A DNA stretch of 64,000 nt, taken from the NCBI RefSeq assembly GCF_030766825.1, contig NZ_JASFDV010000009.1:1-64000 (forward strand). The letters run 5' to 3'. Both the position numbers and the translations under genes were made by a program. Source of the DNA: Nocardiopsis sp. CC223A (GTDB lineage: Bacteria; Actinomycetota; Actinomycetes; Streptosporangiales; Streptosporangiaceae). The notes below the pieces were generated by a model that saw only the letters and a program-made list of their open reading frames with translations, was not told the origin of the DNA and did not search any database. How positions within the stretch are numbered: the first letter of the stretch is position 1; each line of letters opens with the position of its first letter. Shown piece by piece: positions 49,516 through 58,707 of this stretch.

Positions 49516-50769
49516 GTGGCACAGAAGCGACCAGACGACATCGCCGCGCCGGCCTCCGGTCCGGCCCCCGCCAAGACCCGGATCGACGGCATCGACGCCG
49601 CCCGCGCCCTCGCGGTCTTCGGGATGTTCATCGTCCACCTCGGTGTCGACTCCATGGGTCTGCTCTCGCCGGAGGACTACGCCTGGGACCTGCACGGCAT
49701 CGTGCGCGGCAACTCGTCGGCGCTCTTCGCCTTCCTGGCCGGGGTCTCGCTGGCGATGATGACCGGCCGCACCCGGCCGCTCGCCGGGGAGCCGCTGTTC
49801 CGGGCGGTGGTGCGGATCGTCACCCGCGCGGTGCTCATCGCCCTGCTCGGCCTGATCCTGGACCTGATGGCCGTGCCGGTCGCCATCATCCTCACCTACT
49901 ACGGCGGGTTCTTCCTGCTCGCCCTGCCCCTGGTCAGGCTGCGCTCGTGGATGCTGTGGACGGTCGCCGGCGTACTGGCCGTCGTGGGCCCGCCGCTGTC
50001 GTTCCTGCTGCGCGACACCCTGTTCCCGGTCCAACCGCGCACCGGGGCGGTCACCTCGTTCACCGAGTTCTTCCTCACCGGCTACTACCCGGCGATCACC
50101 TTCATGGCCTTCGTGACCGCGGGGATGGCGGTGGGCCGCCTGGACCTCACCGCGCACACCGTGCGCCTGGGCCTGCTCGCCGGCGGCGCCGCCGCCGCGG
50201 TGTGCGGCTACCTGGGCTCATGGCTGACCCTGGGGCCGCTGGGCGGCATGGAACGGCTGATGGAGCTGCGCGCCCCCGAGCTGGCCGGAGCACCGCTGTC
50301 GACGATCACCGACCCGGCCGCGCTGGAGGAACTGCGCTACGCGGTCGACCAGGAGGCCGAGTCGATCTCCGGCCAGGTGCCCACCGACTCGTGGTGGTGG
50401 CTGGCCGTCAACACCCCGCACACCGGTACCACCTTCGAGATCCTGGAGGCGGTGGGCCAGGGCCTGGTGGTGCTGGTCCTGTGCATGTGGCTGTGCGAGC
50501 GGGCGCGCCCGGTGATGTACCCGCTGGCCTCGGTGGGGCGCATGCCGCTGACCGTCTACACGGGCCACCTGGTGGTGATAGCGATGCTCGTCGCGGTCGC
50601 TGGGTACGACTTCCACACCCCGTGGCTGACCGAGCGGTTCATCCTCGGGGCGCTGCTCTTCGCCACCTTCTGGCGGTTGGCCTTCGACCGCGGCCCCGCC
50701 GAGTTCCTCCTGGGCGAGGCGGCCGACGGGACCGTCCGCCTCGTCGGCTCCCTGCGCGACCGGGGCTGA
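49516..50769 (+). CDS. DUF418-type polytopic membrane protein
   Basis: This 417-residue membrane protein has about ten helices. The N-terminal part resembles acyltransferase-like DUF1624 proteins (RIDGIDAARALAVFGMFIVH), and the C-terminal part fits DUF418 (YPLASVGRMPLTVYTGHLV, FILGALLFATFWRLAFDRGPAEFLLG). A role in acylating or exporting a cell-envelope compound is possible but unproven. The GTG at 49516 lacks a ribosome-binding site and may be leaderless, with a CATAGCCT box about 11 bp ahead. Monocistronic. Confidence 0.78.
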   Translation: MAQKRPDDIAAPASGPAPAKTRIDGIDAARALAVFGMFIVHLGVDSMGLLSPEDYAWDLHGIVRGNSSALFAFLAGVSLAMMTGRTRPLAGEPLFRAVVRIVTRAVLIALLGLILDLMAVPVAIILTYYGGFFLLALPLVRLRSWMLWTVAGVLAVVGPPLSFLLRDTLFPVQPRTGAVTSFTEFFLTGYYPAITFMAFVTAGMAVGRLDLTAHTVRLGLLAGGAAAAVCGYLGSWLTLGPLGGMERLMELRAPELAGAPLSTITDPAALEELRYAVDQEAESISGQVPTDSWWWLAVNTPHTGTTFEILEAVGQGLVVLVLCMWLCERARPVMYPLASVGRMPLTVYTGHLVVIAMLVAVAGYDFHTPWLTERFILGALLFATFWRLAFDRGPAEFLLGEAADGTVRLVGSLRDRG

Positions 50770-50911
50770 TCCCGGATCACCGCTGATGGTGTCCCACCGG
50801 GTGGTGTGACTTCGTTCGACTCCAGAGCCACAGAGGTGGCGACGCGCCGGTCGGCGATTCGTTTCCGTATCGAACAACCGTCGTCCTCACACCACTCCAC
50901 GGGACATGACC

Positions 50912-51595
50912 TCACTGCCCGGGGCGGCGGATGGTGGACGAGGTCCGGTCCCGGTGGGCCAGCGTGTCGGAGGTGGTGCGCGCGTTCTGCCGGATGAGCC
51001 GGCGGGCGTCGTCGGCCGCCGACCGGGCCACCGCCGGGCTGGCCACCGGCCCCAGGGCGGATTCGGCGTCCTCGGGCAGGCCGAGGTCCACCGGCAGCCC
51101 GGCCCTGCCGATCACCCGCAGCTGGGCGCCCTCCTGGGAGAGGGAGGGGCGGATGTCCCCGTCCGGGGTGCGCCAGGCGCGCAGCCGGGTCATCAGCCAG
51201 TCGGTGCCCCGGTGCTCGGGGCCGCTCGGCCACGGTTCGCCGTCGGGCCGGTGGCCCAGCGCGTGCAGCACGTCCTCGGTGGTCCACCCGGCGGAGAACA
51301 GCCGGGCCGCCTCCGTGCGCAGCGACGCGAAGTCCACACCGCGCAGCGTCGGGTCCTGGGTGTGGATCAGCTCGCAGGCCCGGTGCACGTCGCGCGGGGT
51401 GTGCAGGGGGCGGGTGCGCAGGTCCGGCTCGGGGCGGCGCAGCAGAGCGTCATCGACGGTGACGATGACCTCCCCGCGCCGGTTGTCCCAGATGCCGACG
51501 TCCTCGCGCGCCCACCCCTGCGACTCCGCCAGGGCCGTCGCCAATCTGCGCAGGTCGACCTGCTCGTCCTCACTGCTGATCCGGAACTCCGCCAT
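50912..51595 (-). CDS. hypothetical protein
   Basis: This 227-residue cytoplasmic protein is of no family I recognise. It has an N-terminal ISSEDEQVDLRRLATALAESQGW segment, a conserved-looking middle (ACELIHTQDPTLRG, GWTTEDVLHALGHRPDGEPWP) and a helical tail. The composition suggests a folded helical protein; DNA binding is possible for the middle region but not shown. The ATG at 51595 is preferred over one at 51625; neither has a good ribosome-binding site. Divergent from the deoC operon. Confidence 0.6.
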   Translation of the reverse strand: MAEFRISSEDEQVDLRRLATALAESQGWAREDVGIWDNRRGEVIVTVDDALLRRPEPDLRTRPLHTPRDVHRACELIHTQDPTLRGVDFASLRTEAARLFSAGWTTEDVLHALGHRPDGEPWPSGPEHRGTDWLMTRLRAWRTPDGDIRPSLSQEGAQLRVIGRAGLPVDLGLPEDAESALGPVASPAVARSAADDARRLIRQNARTTSDTLAHRDRTSSTIRRPGQ

Positions 51596-51958
51596 GGGGA
51601 AAGGGTACGCACATGTGTGCCTCATGTGTGCCTCGTGCGGGGTGTCGGCGGTGGCGCAGAGGGACAGTCCGGTCTAGACCGCGATCGACCCTTCTGTGAC
51701 CGAGGACATGCCGGGAAGCACCGTTCCCGGGGGTTCCCGGCAAGGAATTGGAGGAAAAGACCATGGCCCGGTCAAGCTTCGGTTGGACTCTCCTCCAACC
51801 TTGGGCGGTGCGCCGCCGAGGGGTACCGGCGGTCCGTCCCCCCGGGGTTATGGTGACCACCTGACGGCCCGGAGAGGGATCGCCGATCCCTCCCGCGCCG
51901 CCCCCGCCGACCCCGGCGGAGGAGCCCGTCCCATCGTTCGACCGAGCTGTAGGTGCCC
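51596..51958 (+). other. deoC operon leader region
   Basis: The 363 bp upstream of deoC contain a small ORF at 51763-51864 with a strong ribosome-binding site. There are also competing inverted repeats: TTGGAGG at 51748-51754 can pair with CCTCCAA at 51792-51798, and GGTTGGA at 51781-51787 with TCCAACC at 51794-51800. These could form alternative structures that hide or expose the small ORF's start. Confidence 0.45.
51763..51864 (+). CDS. possible 33-residue leader peptide upstream of deoC
   Basis: The short ORF begins MARSSFGWTLLQPWAVRRRG and ends 95 bp before deoC. It has the best ribosome-binding site in this stretch (TTGGAGGAAAAGACC then ATG). The peptide resembles no known family. It may be a regulatory upstream ORF, or a chance ORF behind a purine-rich site. 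Confidence 0.4.
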   Translation: MARSSFGWTLLQPWAVRRRGVPAVRPPGVMVTT

Positions 51959-52900
51959 GTGTCCCACACCGCATCCGCGCCCGAGGCGATGACCGACCGC
52001 GCGCTCCGGGCGTTCCTGCACGGACTCCCGGGCGTCGACGAGGTCGGCGCCCGCGCCCGCGCCCAGGACCTGTCCACCAGGTCCATCAAGACCACCGCCA
52101 AGGCCCAGGCGATCGACCTGGCCATCTCCATGGTCGACCTGACCACCCTGGAGGGGGCGGACACGCCCGGCAAGGTGCGCTCGCTGTGCGCCAAGGCCGC
52201 GCTGCCCGACCCCGCCGACCGCACCGTGCCGCACGTGGGCGCCGTCTGCGTCTACCCCGACATGGTGTCCACCGCGGTCGAGGCGCTGCGCGGCACCGGC
52301 ATCGGCGTCGCCTCCGTCGCCACCGCCTTCCCGGCCGGGCGCGCGCCCCTGGAGGTCAAGCTCGCCGACACCGCCCGCGCGGTGGCCGACGGCGCGACCG
52401 AGATCGACATGGTCATCGACCGCGGCGCGTTCCTGTCCGGCGACTACCTGAAGGTGTACGAGGAGATCGGGGCCGTCAAGGAGACCTGCGGCGGCGCCCA
52501 CCTCAAGGTCATCCTGGAGACCGGGGAACTGGTCACCTACGACAACGTGCGCCGCGCCTCGCACCTGGCGATGCGCGCGGGCGCCGACTTCATCAAGACG
52601 TCCACCGGCAAGGTCTCGCCGGCGGCCACCCTGCCCGTCGTCCTCGTCATGCTGGAGGCGGTGCGCGACCACCGCGCCGAGACCGGCCGCTACGTGGGCG
52701 TCAAACCGGCGGGCGGCATCCGCACCACCAAGGACGCCATCCGCAACCTGGTCCTGGTCAACGAGACCGCCGGACCCGCCTGGCTCACCCCGGACCTGTT
52801 CCGGATCGGTGCCTCCAGCCTGCTCAACGACCTGCTCATGCAGCGGACCAGGCTGACCACCGGCACCTACCCGGGCCCCGACTACTACACGCTGGACTAG
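51959..52900 (+). CDS. deoC: deoxyribose-phosphate aldolase
   Basis: This 313-residue class I aldolase cleaves 2-deoxyribose-5-phosphate to acetaldehyde and glyceraldehyde-3-phosphate. The Schiff-base Lys213 lies in FIKTSTGK and the second catalytic Lys249 in GVKPAGGIR. VCVYPDMV and ATEIDMVIDRGAFL are standard DeoC strands. The start may be the GTG at 51959 or the one at 51953. It heads a likely operon with two aldehyde dehydrogenase-family genes, GNAT, purine nucleoside phosphorylase and a sugar-phosphate mutase. Confidence 0.95.
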   Translation: MSHTASAPEAMTDRALRAFLHGLPGVDEVGARARAQDLSTRSIKTTAKAQAIDLAISMVDLTTLEGADTPGKVRSLCAKAALPDPADRTVPHVGAVCVYPDMVSTAVEALRGTGIGVASVATAFPAGRAPLEVKLADTARAVADGATEIDMVIDRGAFLSGDYLKVYEEIGAVKETCGGAHLKVILETGELVTYDNVRRASHLAMRAGADFIKTSTGKVSPAATLPVVLVMLEAVRDHRAETGRYVGVKPAGGIRTTKDAIRNLVLVNETAGPAWLTPDLFRIGASSLLNDLLMQRTRLTTGTYPGPDYYTLD

Positions 52901-52902
52901 CC

Positions 52903-54333
52903 GTGATCTTCGAGTACGCGCCCGCACCGGAGTCCCGCTCCGTCGTCACCCTGCGCGAGTCCTACGGGCTGTTCATCGACGGGGAGTTCGCCCCCGCCGC
53001 GAGCGGCGAGAACCTGACCAGCCTCAACCCCGCCGACGAGACCAAGCTCGCGCAGGTCGCCGTCGCCGGTCCCGAGGACGTGGAACGGGCGGTCGCCGCC
53101 GCCCGCCGCGCCCAGGAGACCGTGTGGGGCCGCATGTCCGGCGCCGAACGGGGCAAGTACCTGTTCCGGATCGCCCGCATCGTCCAGGAGCGCTCCCGCG
53201 AGCTGGCGGTGCTGGAATCCCTGGACAACGGCAAGCCCATCAAGGAGACCCGCGACGTCGACCTGCCGCTGGTCGCCGCCCACTTCTTCTACTACGCGGG
53301 CTGGGCCGACAAGCTCGCCCACGCCGGGCTGGGCCCCGACCCGAAGCCCCTGGGCGTGGCGGCCCAGGTCATCCCGTGGAACTTCCCGCTGCTCATGCTG
53401 GCGTGGAAGATCGCCCCGGCACTGGCCACCGGCAACACCGTCGTCCTCAAGCCCGCCGAGACCACCCCGCTGACCGCCCTGGTCTTCGCCGAGATCTGCC
53501 AGGAGGCCGACCTGCCCCCGGGCGTGGTCAACATCCTCACCGGCGCGGGCGACACCGGCCGCGCCCTGGTCGAGCACCCCGGCGTGGACAAGGTCGCCTT
53601 CACCGGGTCCACCGAGGTCGGACGGCAGATCGCCCGCTCCGTGGCGGGCACCGACAAGCGCCTCACCCTGGAACTGGGCGGCAAGGGCGCCAACATCGTC
53701 TACGAGGACGCCGCCATCGACCAGGCCGTCGAGGGCATCGTCTCGGGCATCTTCTTCAACCAGGGCCACGTGTGCTGCGCCGGGTCCCGGCTGCTGGTGC
53801 AGGAGTCCGTCGCGGACGAGGTGCTGACCCGCCTCAAGGAGCGCGTCGCCAGGCTGCGGTTGGGCGACCCGCTGGACAAGAACACCGACATCGGCGCCAT
53901 CAACTCCGCGGCCCAGCTGGAGCGCATCCGCGAGCTGACCGAGGCCGGCGAGGCCGAGGGCGCCCAGCGCTGGTCGCCCGCCTGCGACATCCCCGAGAGC
54001 GGCTACTGGTTCGCGCCGACCATCTTCACCGGCGTGTCCCAGGCCCACCGGGTGGCCCGGGAGGAGATCTTCGGCCCGGTCCTGTCGGTGCTGACCTTCC
54101 GCACCCCCGACGAGGCCGTGGTCAAGGCCAACAACACCCCCTACGGGCTGTCGGCCGGCGTGTGGACCGAGAAGGGCTCGCGCATGCTGTGGACCGCCGA
54201 GCGGCTGCGCGCCGGCGTCGTGTGGTCCAACACGTTCAACAAGTTCGACCCGACCAGCCCCTTCGGCGGCTACAAGGAGTCGGGCTACGGCCGCGAGGGC
54301 GGACGGCACGGATTGGAGGCCTACGTTGGCTGA
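52903..54333 (+). CDS. aldehyde dehydrogenase (NAD(P)+-dependent)
   Basis: This 476-residue enzyme has all ALDH motifs: PWNFPLLMLAWKIAPALATGN, FTGSTEVGR, catalytic Glu257 in LELGGKGAN, nucleophile Cys291 in NQGHVCCAGSR, and EEIFGPVLSV. It would oxidise the acetaldehyde released by DeoC to acetate. The GTG at 52903 follows the deoC stop by 2 bp, so the genes are translationally coupled. Its end overlaps the next gene by 8 bp. Confidence 0.92.
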   Translation: MIFEYAPAPESRSVVTLRESYGLFIDGEFAPAASGENLTSLNPADETKLAQVAVAGPEDVERAVAAARRAQETVWGRMSGAERGKYLFRIARIVQERSRELAVLESLDNGKPIKETRDVDLPLVAAHFFYYAGWADKLAHAGLGPDPKPLGVAAQVIPWNFPLLMLAWKIAPALATGNTVVLKPAETTPLTALVFAEICQEADLPPGVVNILTGAGDTGRALVEHPGVDKVAFTGSTEVGRQIARSVAGTDKRLTLELGGKGANIVYEDAAIDQAVEGIVSGIFFNQGHVCCAGSRLLVQESVADEVLTRLKERVARLRLGDPLDKNTDIGAINSAAQLERIRELTEAGEAEGAQRWSPACDIPESGYWFAPTIFTGVSQAHRVAREEIFGPVLSVLTFRTPDEAVVKANNTPYGLSAGVWTEKGSRMLWTAERLRAGVVWSNTFNKFDPTSPFGGYKESGYGREGGRHGLEAYVG

Positions 54334-55273
54334 ACGACGCGGCGGCAAGAAGGCCGGTAAGGGCGGCGCGGCCGGGGCGGCCCAGGCGCCCGCCGTGCCC
54401 GCCCGCCTGGCGGTCCGCAAGATCTACAAGCTCTACCTGGGCGGAGCCTTCCCGCGCTCGGAGTCGGGCAGGAGTTACCCCGTGACCTCGAACGACGGAA
54501 CGCACCTGGCCAACGCCGCGCTGGCCTCGCGCAAGGACGCCCGCGAGGCGGTCGCCGCCGCGCGCAAGGCGTTCGGCGGGTGGTCCGGGCGCACCGCCTA
54601 CAACCGGGGCCAGATCCTCTACCGGGTCGCCGAGGTGCTGGAGGGGCGGCGGGACCAGTTCGCCGCCCGGGCCGTCGCCGCGCAGGGGCTGAGCAGGGCC
54701 CGCGCGGAGGAGGTCGTCTCCGCCGCCATCGACCGGTGGGTGTACTACGCCGGGTGGACCGACAAGGTCGCCCAGGTCGTGGGCGGGGCCAACCCCGTCT
54801 CGGGCCCGTACTACAACCACTCGGCCCCCGAGCCGACCGGTGTGGTCGTGGTGTTCGCCCCGCAGAACGCGCCGCTGCTCGGCCTCACCTCGGTCCTCGC
54901 CCCGGTCATCGCGACCGGCAACACCGCCGTGGTCGTGGCCTCGGAGACCGCGCCGCTGGCCGCCGTGGACCTGGCCGAGGTGCTGGCCACCTCCGACCTG
55001 CCCGGCGGGGTGGTCGGCCTGCTCACCGGGCGGGTGCCGGAGCTGGGTCCGCACCTGGCCTCGCACGCCGACGTCAACGCCCTGGACCTGACCGGGGCCG
55101 GCCGGGACGCGGTCGCCTTCGAGGAGGCCGCCGCGCAGACCCTCACCCGGGTGGTACGCCCCGGGCCGGGTGCCGACGCCGGCGAGGAGGCCTGGCTCGA
55201 CCCCGACCCCGGCACCTCCCGGATGACGCCCTTCCTGGAGACCAAGACCGTCTGGCACCCCGTCGGCGTGTGA
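54326..55273 (+). CDS. truncated aldehyde dehydrogenase paralogue, no catalytic cysteine
   Basis: This 315-residue protein follows the ALDH N-terminal and cofactor domains (KIYKLYLGGAFPRSESGRSY, VVVVFAPQNAPLLGLTSVLAPVIATGN, DLPGGVVGLLTG). It ends after a stretch where the active-site Glu/Cys should be; no CxxxG nucleophile segment exists. The linker is rich in acidic residues. It cannot be an ordinary dehydrogenase. As a coupled partner it may be a regulatory or structural subunit of the upstream enzyme. TTG start at 54326 overlaps the upstream gene. Confidence 0.8.
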   Translation: MAERRGGKKAGKGGAAGAAQAPAVPARLAVRKIYKLYLGGAFPRSESGRSYPVTSNDGTHLANAALASRKDAREAVAAARKAFGGWSGRTAYNRGQILYRVAEVLEGRRDQFAARAVAAQGLSRARAEEVVSAAIDRWVYYAGWTDKVAQVVGGANPVSGPYYNHSAPEPTGVVVVFAPQNAPLLGLTSVLAPVIATGNTAVVVASETAPLAAVDLAEVLATSDLPGGVVGLLTGRVPELGPHLASHADVNALDLTGAGRDAVAFEEAAAQTLTRVVRPGPGADAGEEAWLDPDPGTSRMTPFLETKTVWHPVGV

Positions 55274-55534
55274 GGCCGTACTCCTTTGGACCCCCACCCC
55301 TCCCACCCGTCACCCGGCACCGCCCTCGACGGCCGGCCTCCGGTCGGCGGCCGTTCCCCGAAGGCGTTCACCCCGGACCTGCGGAGCCCCGCGGGTGCCC
55401 TCGCGCGGCCCCTCCCGGCCGTCCGCGGGCGTCTCGTCCACAGGCGGCCGGGTCCGGCTTGCGCCGGACCCGGATCGAACGCCAGTGTGAGGTGGGGCGG
55501 ATCATGTCCGCCCCTGAGGGGAAAGGAGCCCGCG

Positions 55535-56170
55535 ATGGGCGATGCGGTCGAGGACGCGACGGAGACGGTGCGGACCCGGAGCGGCGTGCAGCCGCGCCTG
55601 GTACGGCTGGACCGGGACACGGAGGAGACCGCACTGCTGCGCGCGGCCGTGCTGCGCCACCGGCTGGCCCCCGGGCAGGCCCGGTTCACCGGACTGCCGG
55701 TGGCCACCCTGCCCGCCGCCGACGCCGATCCCGACCGGGTGCCGTTCGCCGTCGTGGTCGGCGCGGTGACCGATGCGGCCCGGGCGCGGGAGGCCGCGGC
55801 CGGGTTCGGGGTGCTGGACCGGGCGATCCGGACACCCGGCATGGTCGAGAACCCCCAGCGCGCCGTACTGCTGCGCGCCTACTACGTCACGCCACAATGG
55901 CAGGGTCGGGGGCTGGGCCGGGCCTCCTGTGCCGCGCCCCTGCTGGACCGGTTGATCACCGAGGCCGCACCGCACGCCGACCGGGTGGTGCTGTGCGTCA
56001 ACGAGGGCAACCACACCGCCCGGCGGGCCTACGAAGCCGCCGGGTACACCGCGACCGGGCACATCGTCCCCGGTGACGCGGGCCCGCAACACGTGATGTC
56101 GCGCCCCCTGCACACCGGGGCGCACCCCGCGCCGCGCCCGCGGCCCGAACGAACGGAGAACCCGCTGTGA
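55535..56170 (+). CDS. GNAT-family N-acetyltransferase
   Basis: This 211-residue acetyltransferase has the GNAT core in residues about 100-200: [22 protein letters not shown] holds the acetyl-CoA pyrophosphate loop QGRGLG, followed by [23 protein letters not shown]. Its substrate is unknown and its presence in a nucleoside salvage operon is unexplained. The ATG at 55535 has AAAGGAG ahead; the open frame upstream to 55286 looks non-coding. It overlaps the PNP gene by 4 bp. Confidence 0.85.
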   Translation: MGDAVEDATETVRTRSGVQPRLVRLDRDTEETALLRAAVLRHRLAPGQARFTGLPVATLPAADADPDRVPFAVVVGAVTDAARAREAAAGFGVLDRAIRTPGMVENPQRAVLLRAYYVTPQWQGRGLGRASCAAPLLDRLITEAAPHADRVVLCVNEGNHTARRAYEAAGYTATGHIVPGDAGPQHVMSRPLHTGAHPAPRPRPERTENPL

Positions 56171-56964
56171 CCACCGGACCCAAGGCCGTCGCCGAGCAGG
56201 CCGCCGACGCCCTGCGCTCGCGCACCGGGGTGGACGCCTACGACATCGCCCTGGTCATGGGCTCTGGCTGGGCGCCCGCCGCCGACCTGCTGGGCGAGGG
56301 CAAGGACGAGCTGCCCACCGCCGAGCTGCCCGGCTTCCTGCCGCCCGCCGTGGCGGGGCACAGCGGCACCGTGCGCGGCATCGCCGACGGCGACCGCAAC
56401 GTCCTGGCCTTCCTGGGCCGCACCCACCTGTACGAGGGGCACGGCACCGACGCCGTCGTGCACAACGTGCGCACCGCCGTCGCCGCCGGGGCCAAGACCA
56501 TCGTCCTCACCAACGCCGCGGGCGGCATCAACGCCACCTACTCGGTGGGCTCTCCGGTGCTCATCGCCGACCACCTCAACATGACCGCCCGTTCGCCGCT
56601 CACCGGGGCGACCTTCGTCGACCTCACCGAGACCTACTCCGCCGAGCTGCGCACACTGGCCCGCGAGGTGGACCCGAGCCTGCCCGAGGGCGTGTACGCG
56701 GCCATGCCGGGCCCGCACTTCGAGACTCCCGCCGAGATCCGCATGCTCCGCGCCATGGGCGCCGACCTGGTCGGCATGTCCACCGTGCTGGAGGCCATCG
56801 CCGCCCGCGAGGCCGGGGCCCGGGTGCTGGGCATGTCCCTGGTGACCAACATCGCCGCCGGGCTGGAGGGCGCCAACCTCGACCACGAGGAGGTGCTGGC
56901 CGCCGGCCGCGACGCCGCCGACGCCGTGGGCCGCCTGCTCGCCGACATCGTCGCCCGTATCTGA
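56167..56964 (+). CDS. purine-nucleoside phosphorylase (trimeric, class I)
   Basis: This 265-residue PNP splits purine nucleosides with phosphate to give the base and (deoxy)ribose-1-phosphate. The phosphate-binding ALVMGSGW near 30, [17 protein letters not shown] and [12 protein letters not shown] with [19 protein letters not shown] are the trimeric PNP signatures. GTG start overlaps the GNAT stop. It supplies deoxyribose-1-phosphate to the downstream mutase and then to DeoC. Confidence 0.94.
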   Translation: MTTGPKAVAEQAADALRSRTGVDAYDIALVMGSGWAPAADLLGEGKDELPTAELPGFLPPAVAGHSGTVRGIADGDRNVLAFLGRTHLYEGHGTDAVVHNVRTAVAAGAKTIVLTNAAGGINATYSVGSPVLIADHLNMTARSPLTGATFVDLTETYSAELRTLAREVDPSLPEGVYAAMPGPHFETPAEIRMLRAMGADLVGMSTVLEAIAAREAGARVLGMSLVTNIAAGLEGANLDHEEVLAAGRDAADAVGRLLADIVARI

Positions 56965-57001
56965 TTCCGAGCAGCCCCTCCCGGAGGAGAAGGACCCGCC
57001 A

Positions 57002-58678
57002 ATGACCACCGACACCGTCGCCCGTGCCCGCGCCTGGCTGGAGGCCGACCCCGACCCCGGCACCCGTGAGGAGCTGTCCGCCCTGCTGGAGCGGGTGGCC
57101 GCCGGGGACGCCGAGGCCGCCGCGGACCTGGCCGACCGCTTCGCCGGGCGGCTGGAGTTCGGCACCGCCGGACTGCGCGGCGCGCTGGGCGCCGGGCCCA
57201 ACCGGATGAACCGGGTCGTGGTCATGCGCGCCGCCGCCGGGATCGCCGCCTGGCTGCACGGCCGCGGCGGGGCCGGGCACGTGGTCATCGGCTACGACGC
57301 CCGGCACCGGTCGGCGGACTTCGCCCGCGACAGCGCCGCCGTCCTCACCGGGGCCGGGCACCGGGTCTCCCTGCTGCCGGGCCCGCTGCCCACCCCGGTG
57401 CTGGCCTTCGCCGTCCGGGACCTGGGCGCCGACGCCGGGATCATGGTCACCGCCAGCCACAACCCGCCCCAGGACAACGGCTACAAGGTGTACGTGGGCG
57501 GGGACCGCGACGCCGCCGGGGCGCAGATCGTGGCCCCGACCGACACCGAGATCTCCGCGGCCATCGACGCGGTCGGCCCGCTCTCCGCCCTGCCGCTGGG
57601 CACGGAGTGGACGGTCCTGGGCCGGGAGGCCGTCGACCGCTACCTGCGGGCGGTCACCGCGCTGGTCCCGGCCGGCCCCAGGGAGCTGTCGGTGGTCTAC
57701 ACCGCGATGCACGGGGTGGGCGGCGCGATCCTGGTGGAGGCGCTGGAACGGGCCGGGTTCTCCGCCCCCGAGAGGGTGGCCGCCCAGTTCGACCCCGATC
57801 CCGACTTCCCGACGGTGGCCTTCCCCAACCCGGAGGAGCCGGGGGCGCTGGACCTGGCGCTGGCAGCGGCCGCGGAGGTCGGCGCCGACCTGGTGATCGC
57901 CAACGACCCCGACGCCGACCGGCTGGCCCTGGCGCTGCCCGGACACGGCCCGCTCACCGGGAACGAGGCGGGCGGCCTGCTCGCCGAGTACGTGCTCGAC
58001 CACACCACCGGGGACGACCGGGTGGTGGCCACCTCCATCGTCTCCTCCAGCCTGCTCGGCAAGATCGCGCGCGAGCGCGGGGTGCACTACGAGGAGACCC
58101 TCACCGGGTTCAAGTGGCTGGCCCGGGCCGGTGCTCCCGGCTCCCGGCGGGTCTTCGCCTACGAGGAGGCCCTGGGCTACTGCCTGGGGGGAGACGACGG
58201 CCGACCGGTCGCGGACAAGGACGGCATCGGCGCGGCGCTGGTGGCGGCCGCCCTGGCCGCCGCGGCCAGGGCGCGGGGGCTCACGCTGCTCGACCTGCTC
58301 GACGATCAGGCCCGTAGGTACGGGCTGCACCTGAGCGACCAGCTCTCGGTGCGGGTGTCGGACCTGTCGCTCATCGACACCGCGATGCGGCGGCTGCGCG
58401 CCGAACCGCCCACCGCGTTCGGTCCCCTGAAGGTCACGGGGATCGACGACTTCGCCGCCGGGCACGCGGGCCTGCCGCCGACCGACGCCCTGCGCTTCCG
58501 GCTGGAGGGCGGGGCCTGGGGGCGTGTGACGCTACGGCCTTCGGGCACCGAGCCCAAGCTGAAGGCGTACGCCGAGATCGTGATGGACGTGGAGGGCGAG
58601 GTCGCGGCCACCCGCGCGCAGGGTTCGGCGCTGCTCGCCGAACTGATGGCCTCGGTCGCCCTGGCGGTACAGGGATAG
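57002..58678 (+). CDS. phosphohexomutase/phosphopentomutase (PGM2-like)
   Basis: This 558-residue alpha-D-phosphohexomutase-superfamily enzyme has phosphoserine loop TASHNPPQDNGYK with Ser152, the metal loop DPDADRLA, the sugar-specificity loop FAYEEALGYCLG, and the phosphate loop RPSGTEPKLK. The long form with the EEALGYCLG loop resembles PGM2-type enzymes, some of which are phosphopentomutases. In this operon, conversion of deoxyribose-1-phosphate to deoxyribose-5-phosphate for DeoC is the natural role. ATG start at 57002 follows GGAGGAGAAGG. Confidence 0.88.
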   Translation: MTTDTVARARAWLEADPDPGTREELSALLERVAAGDAEAAADLADRFAGRLEFGTAGLRGALGAGPNRMNRVVVMRAAAGIAAWLHGRGGAGHVVIGYDARHRSADFARDSAAVLTGAGHRVSLLPGPLPTPVLAFAVRDLGADAGIMVTASHNPPQDNGYKVYVGGDRDAAGAQIVAPTDTEISAAIDAVGPLSALPLGTEWTVLGREAVDRYLRAVTALVPAGPRELSVVYTAMHGVGGAILVEALERAGFSAPERVAAQFDPDPDFPTVAFPNPEEPGALDLALAAAAEVGADLVIANDPDADRLALALPGHGPLTGNEAGGLLAEYVLDHTTGDDRVVATSIVSSSLLGKIARERGVHYEETLTGFKWLARAGAPGSRRVFAYEEALGYCLGGDDGRPVADKDGIGAALVAAALAAAARARGLTLLDLLDDQARRYGLHLSDQLSVRVSDLSLIDTAMRRLRAEPPTAFGPLKVTGIDDFAAGHAGLPPTDALRFRLEGGAWGRVTLRPSGTEPKLKAYAEIVMDVEGEVAATRAQGSALLAELMASVALAVQG

Positions 58679-58707
58679 TGGGGGGTTCGGGGGGATAAGG
58701 GTCCGTT

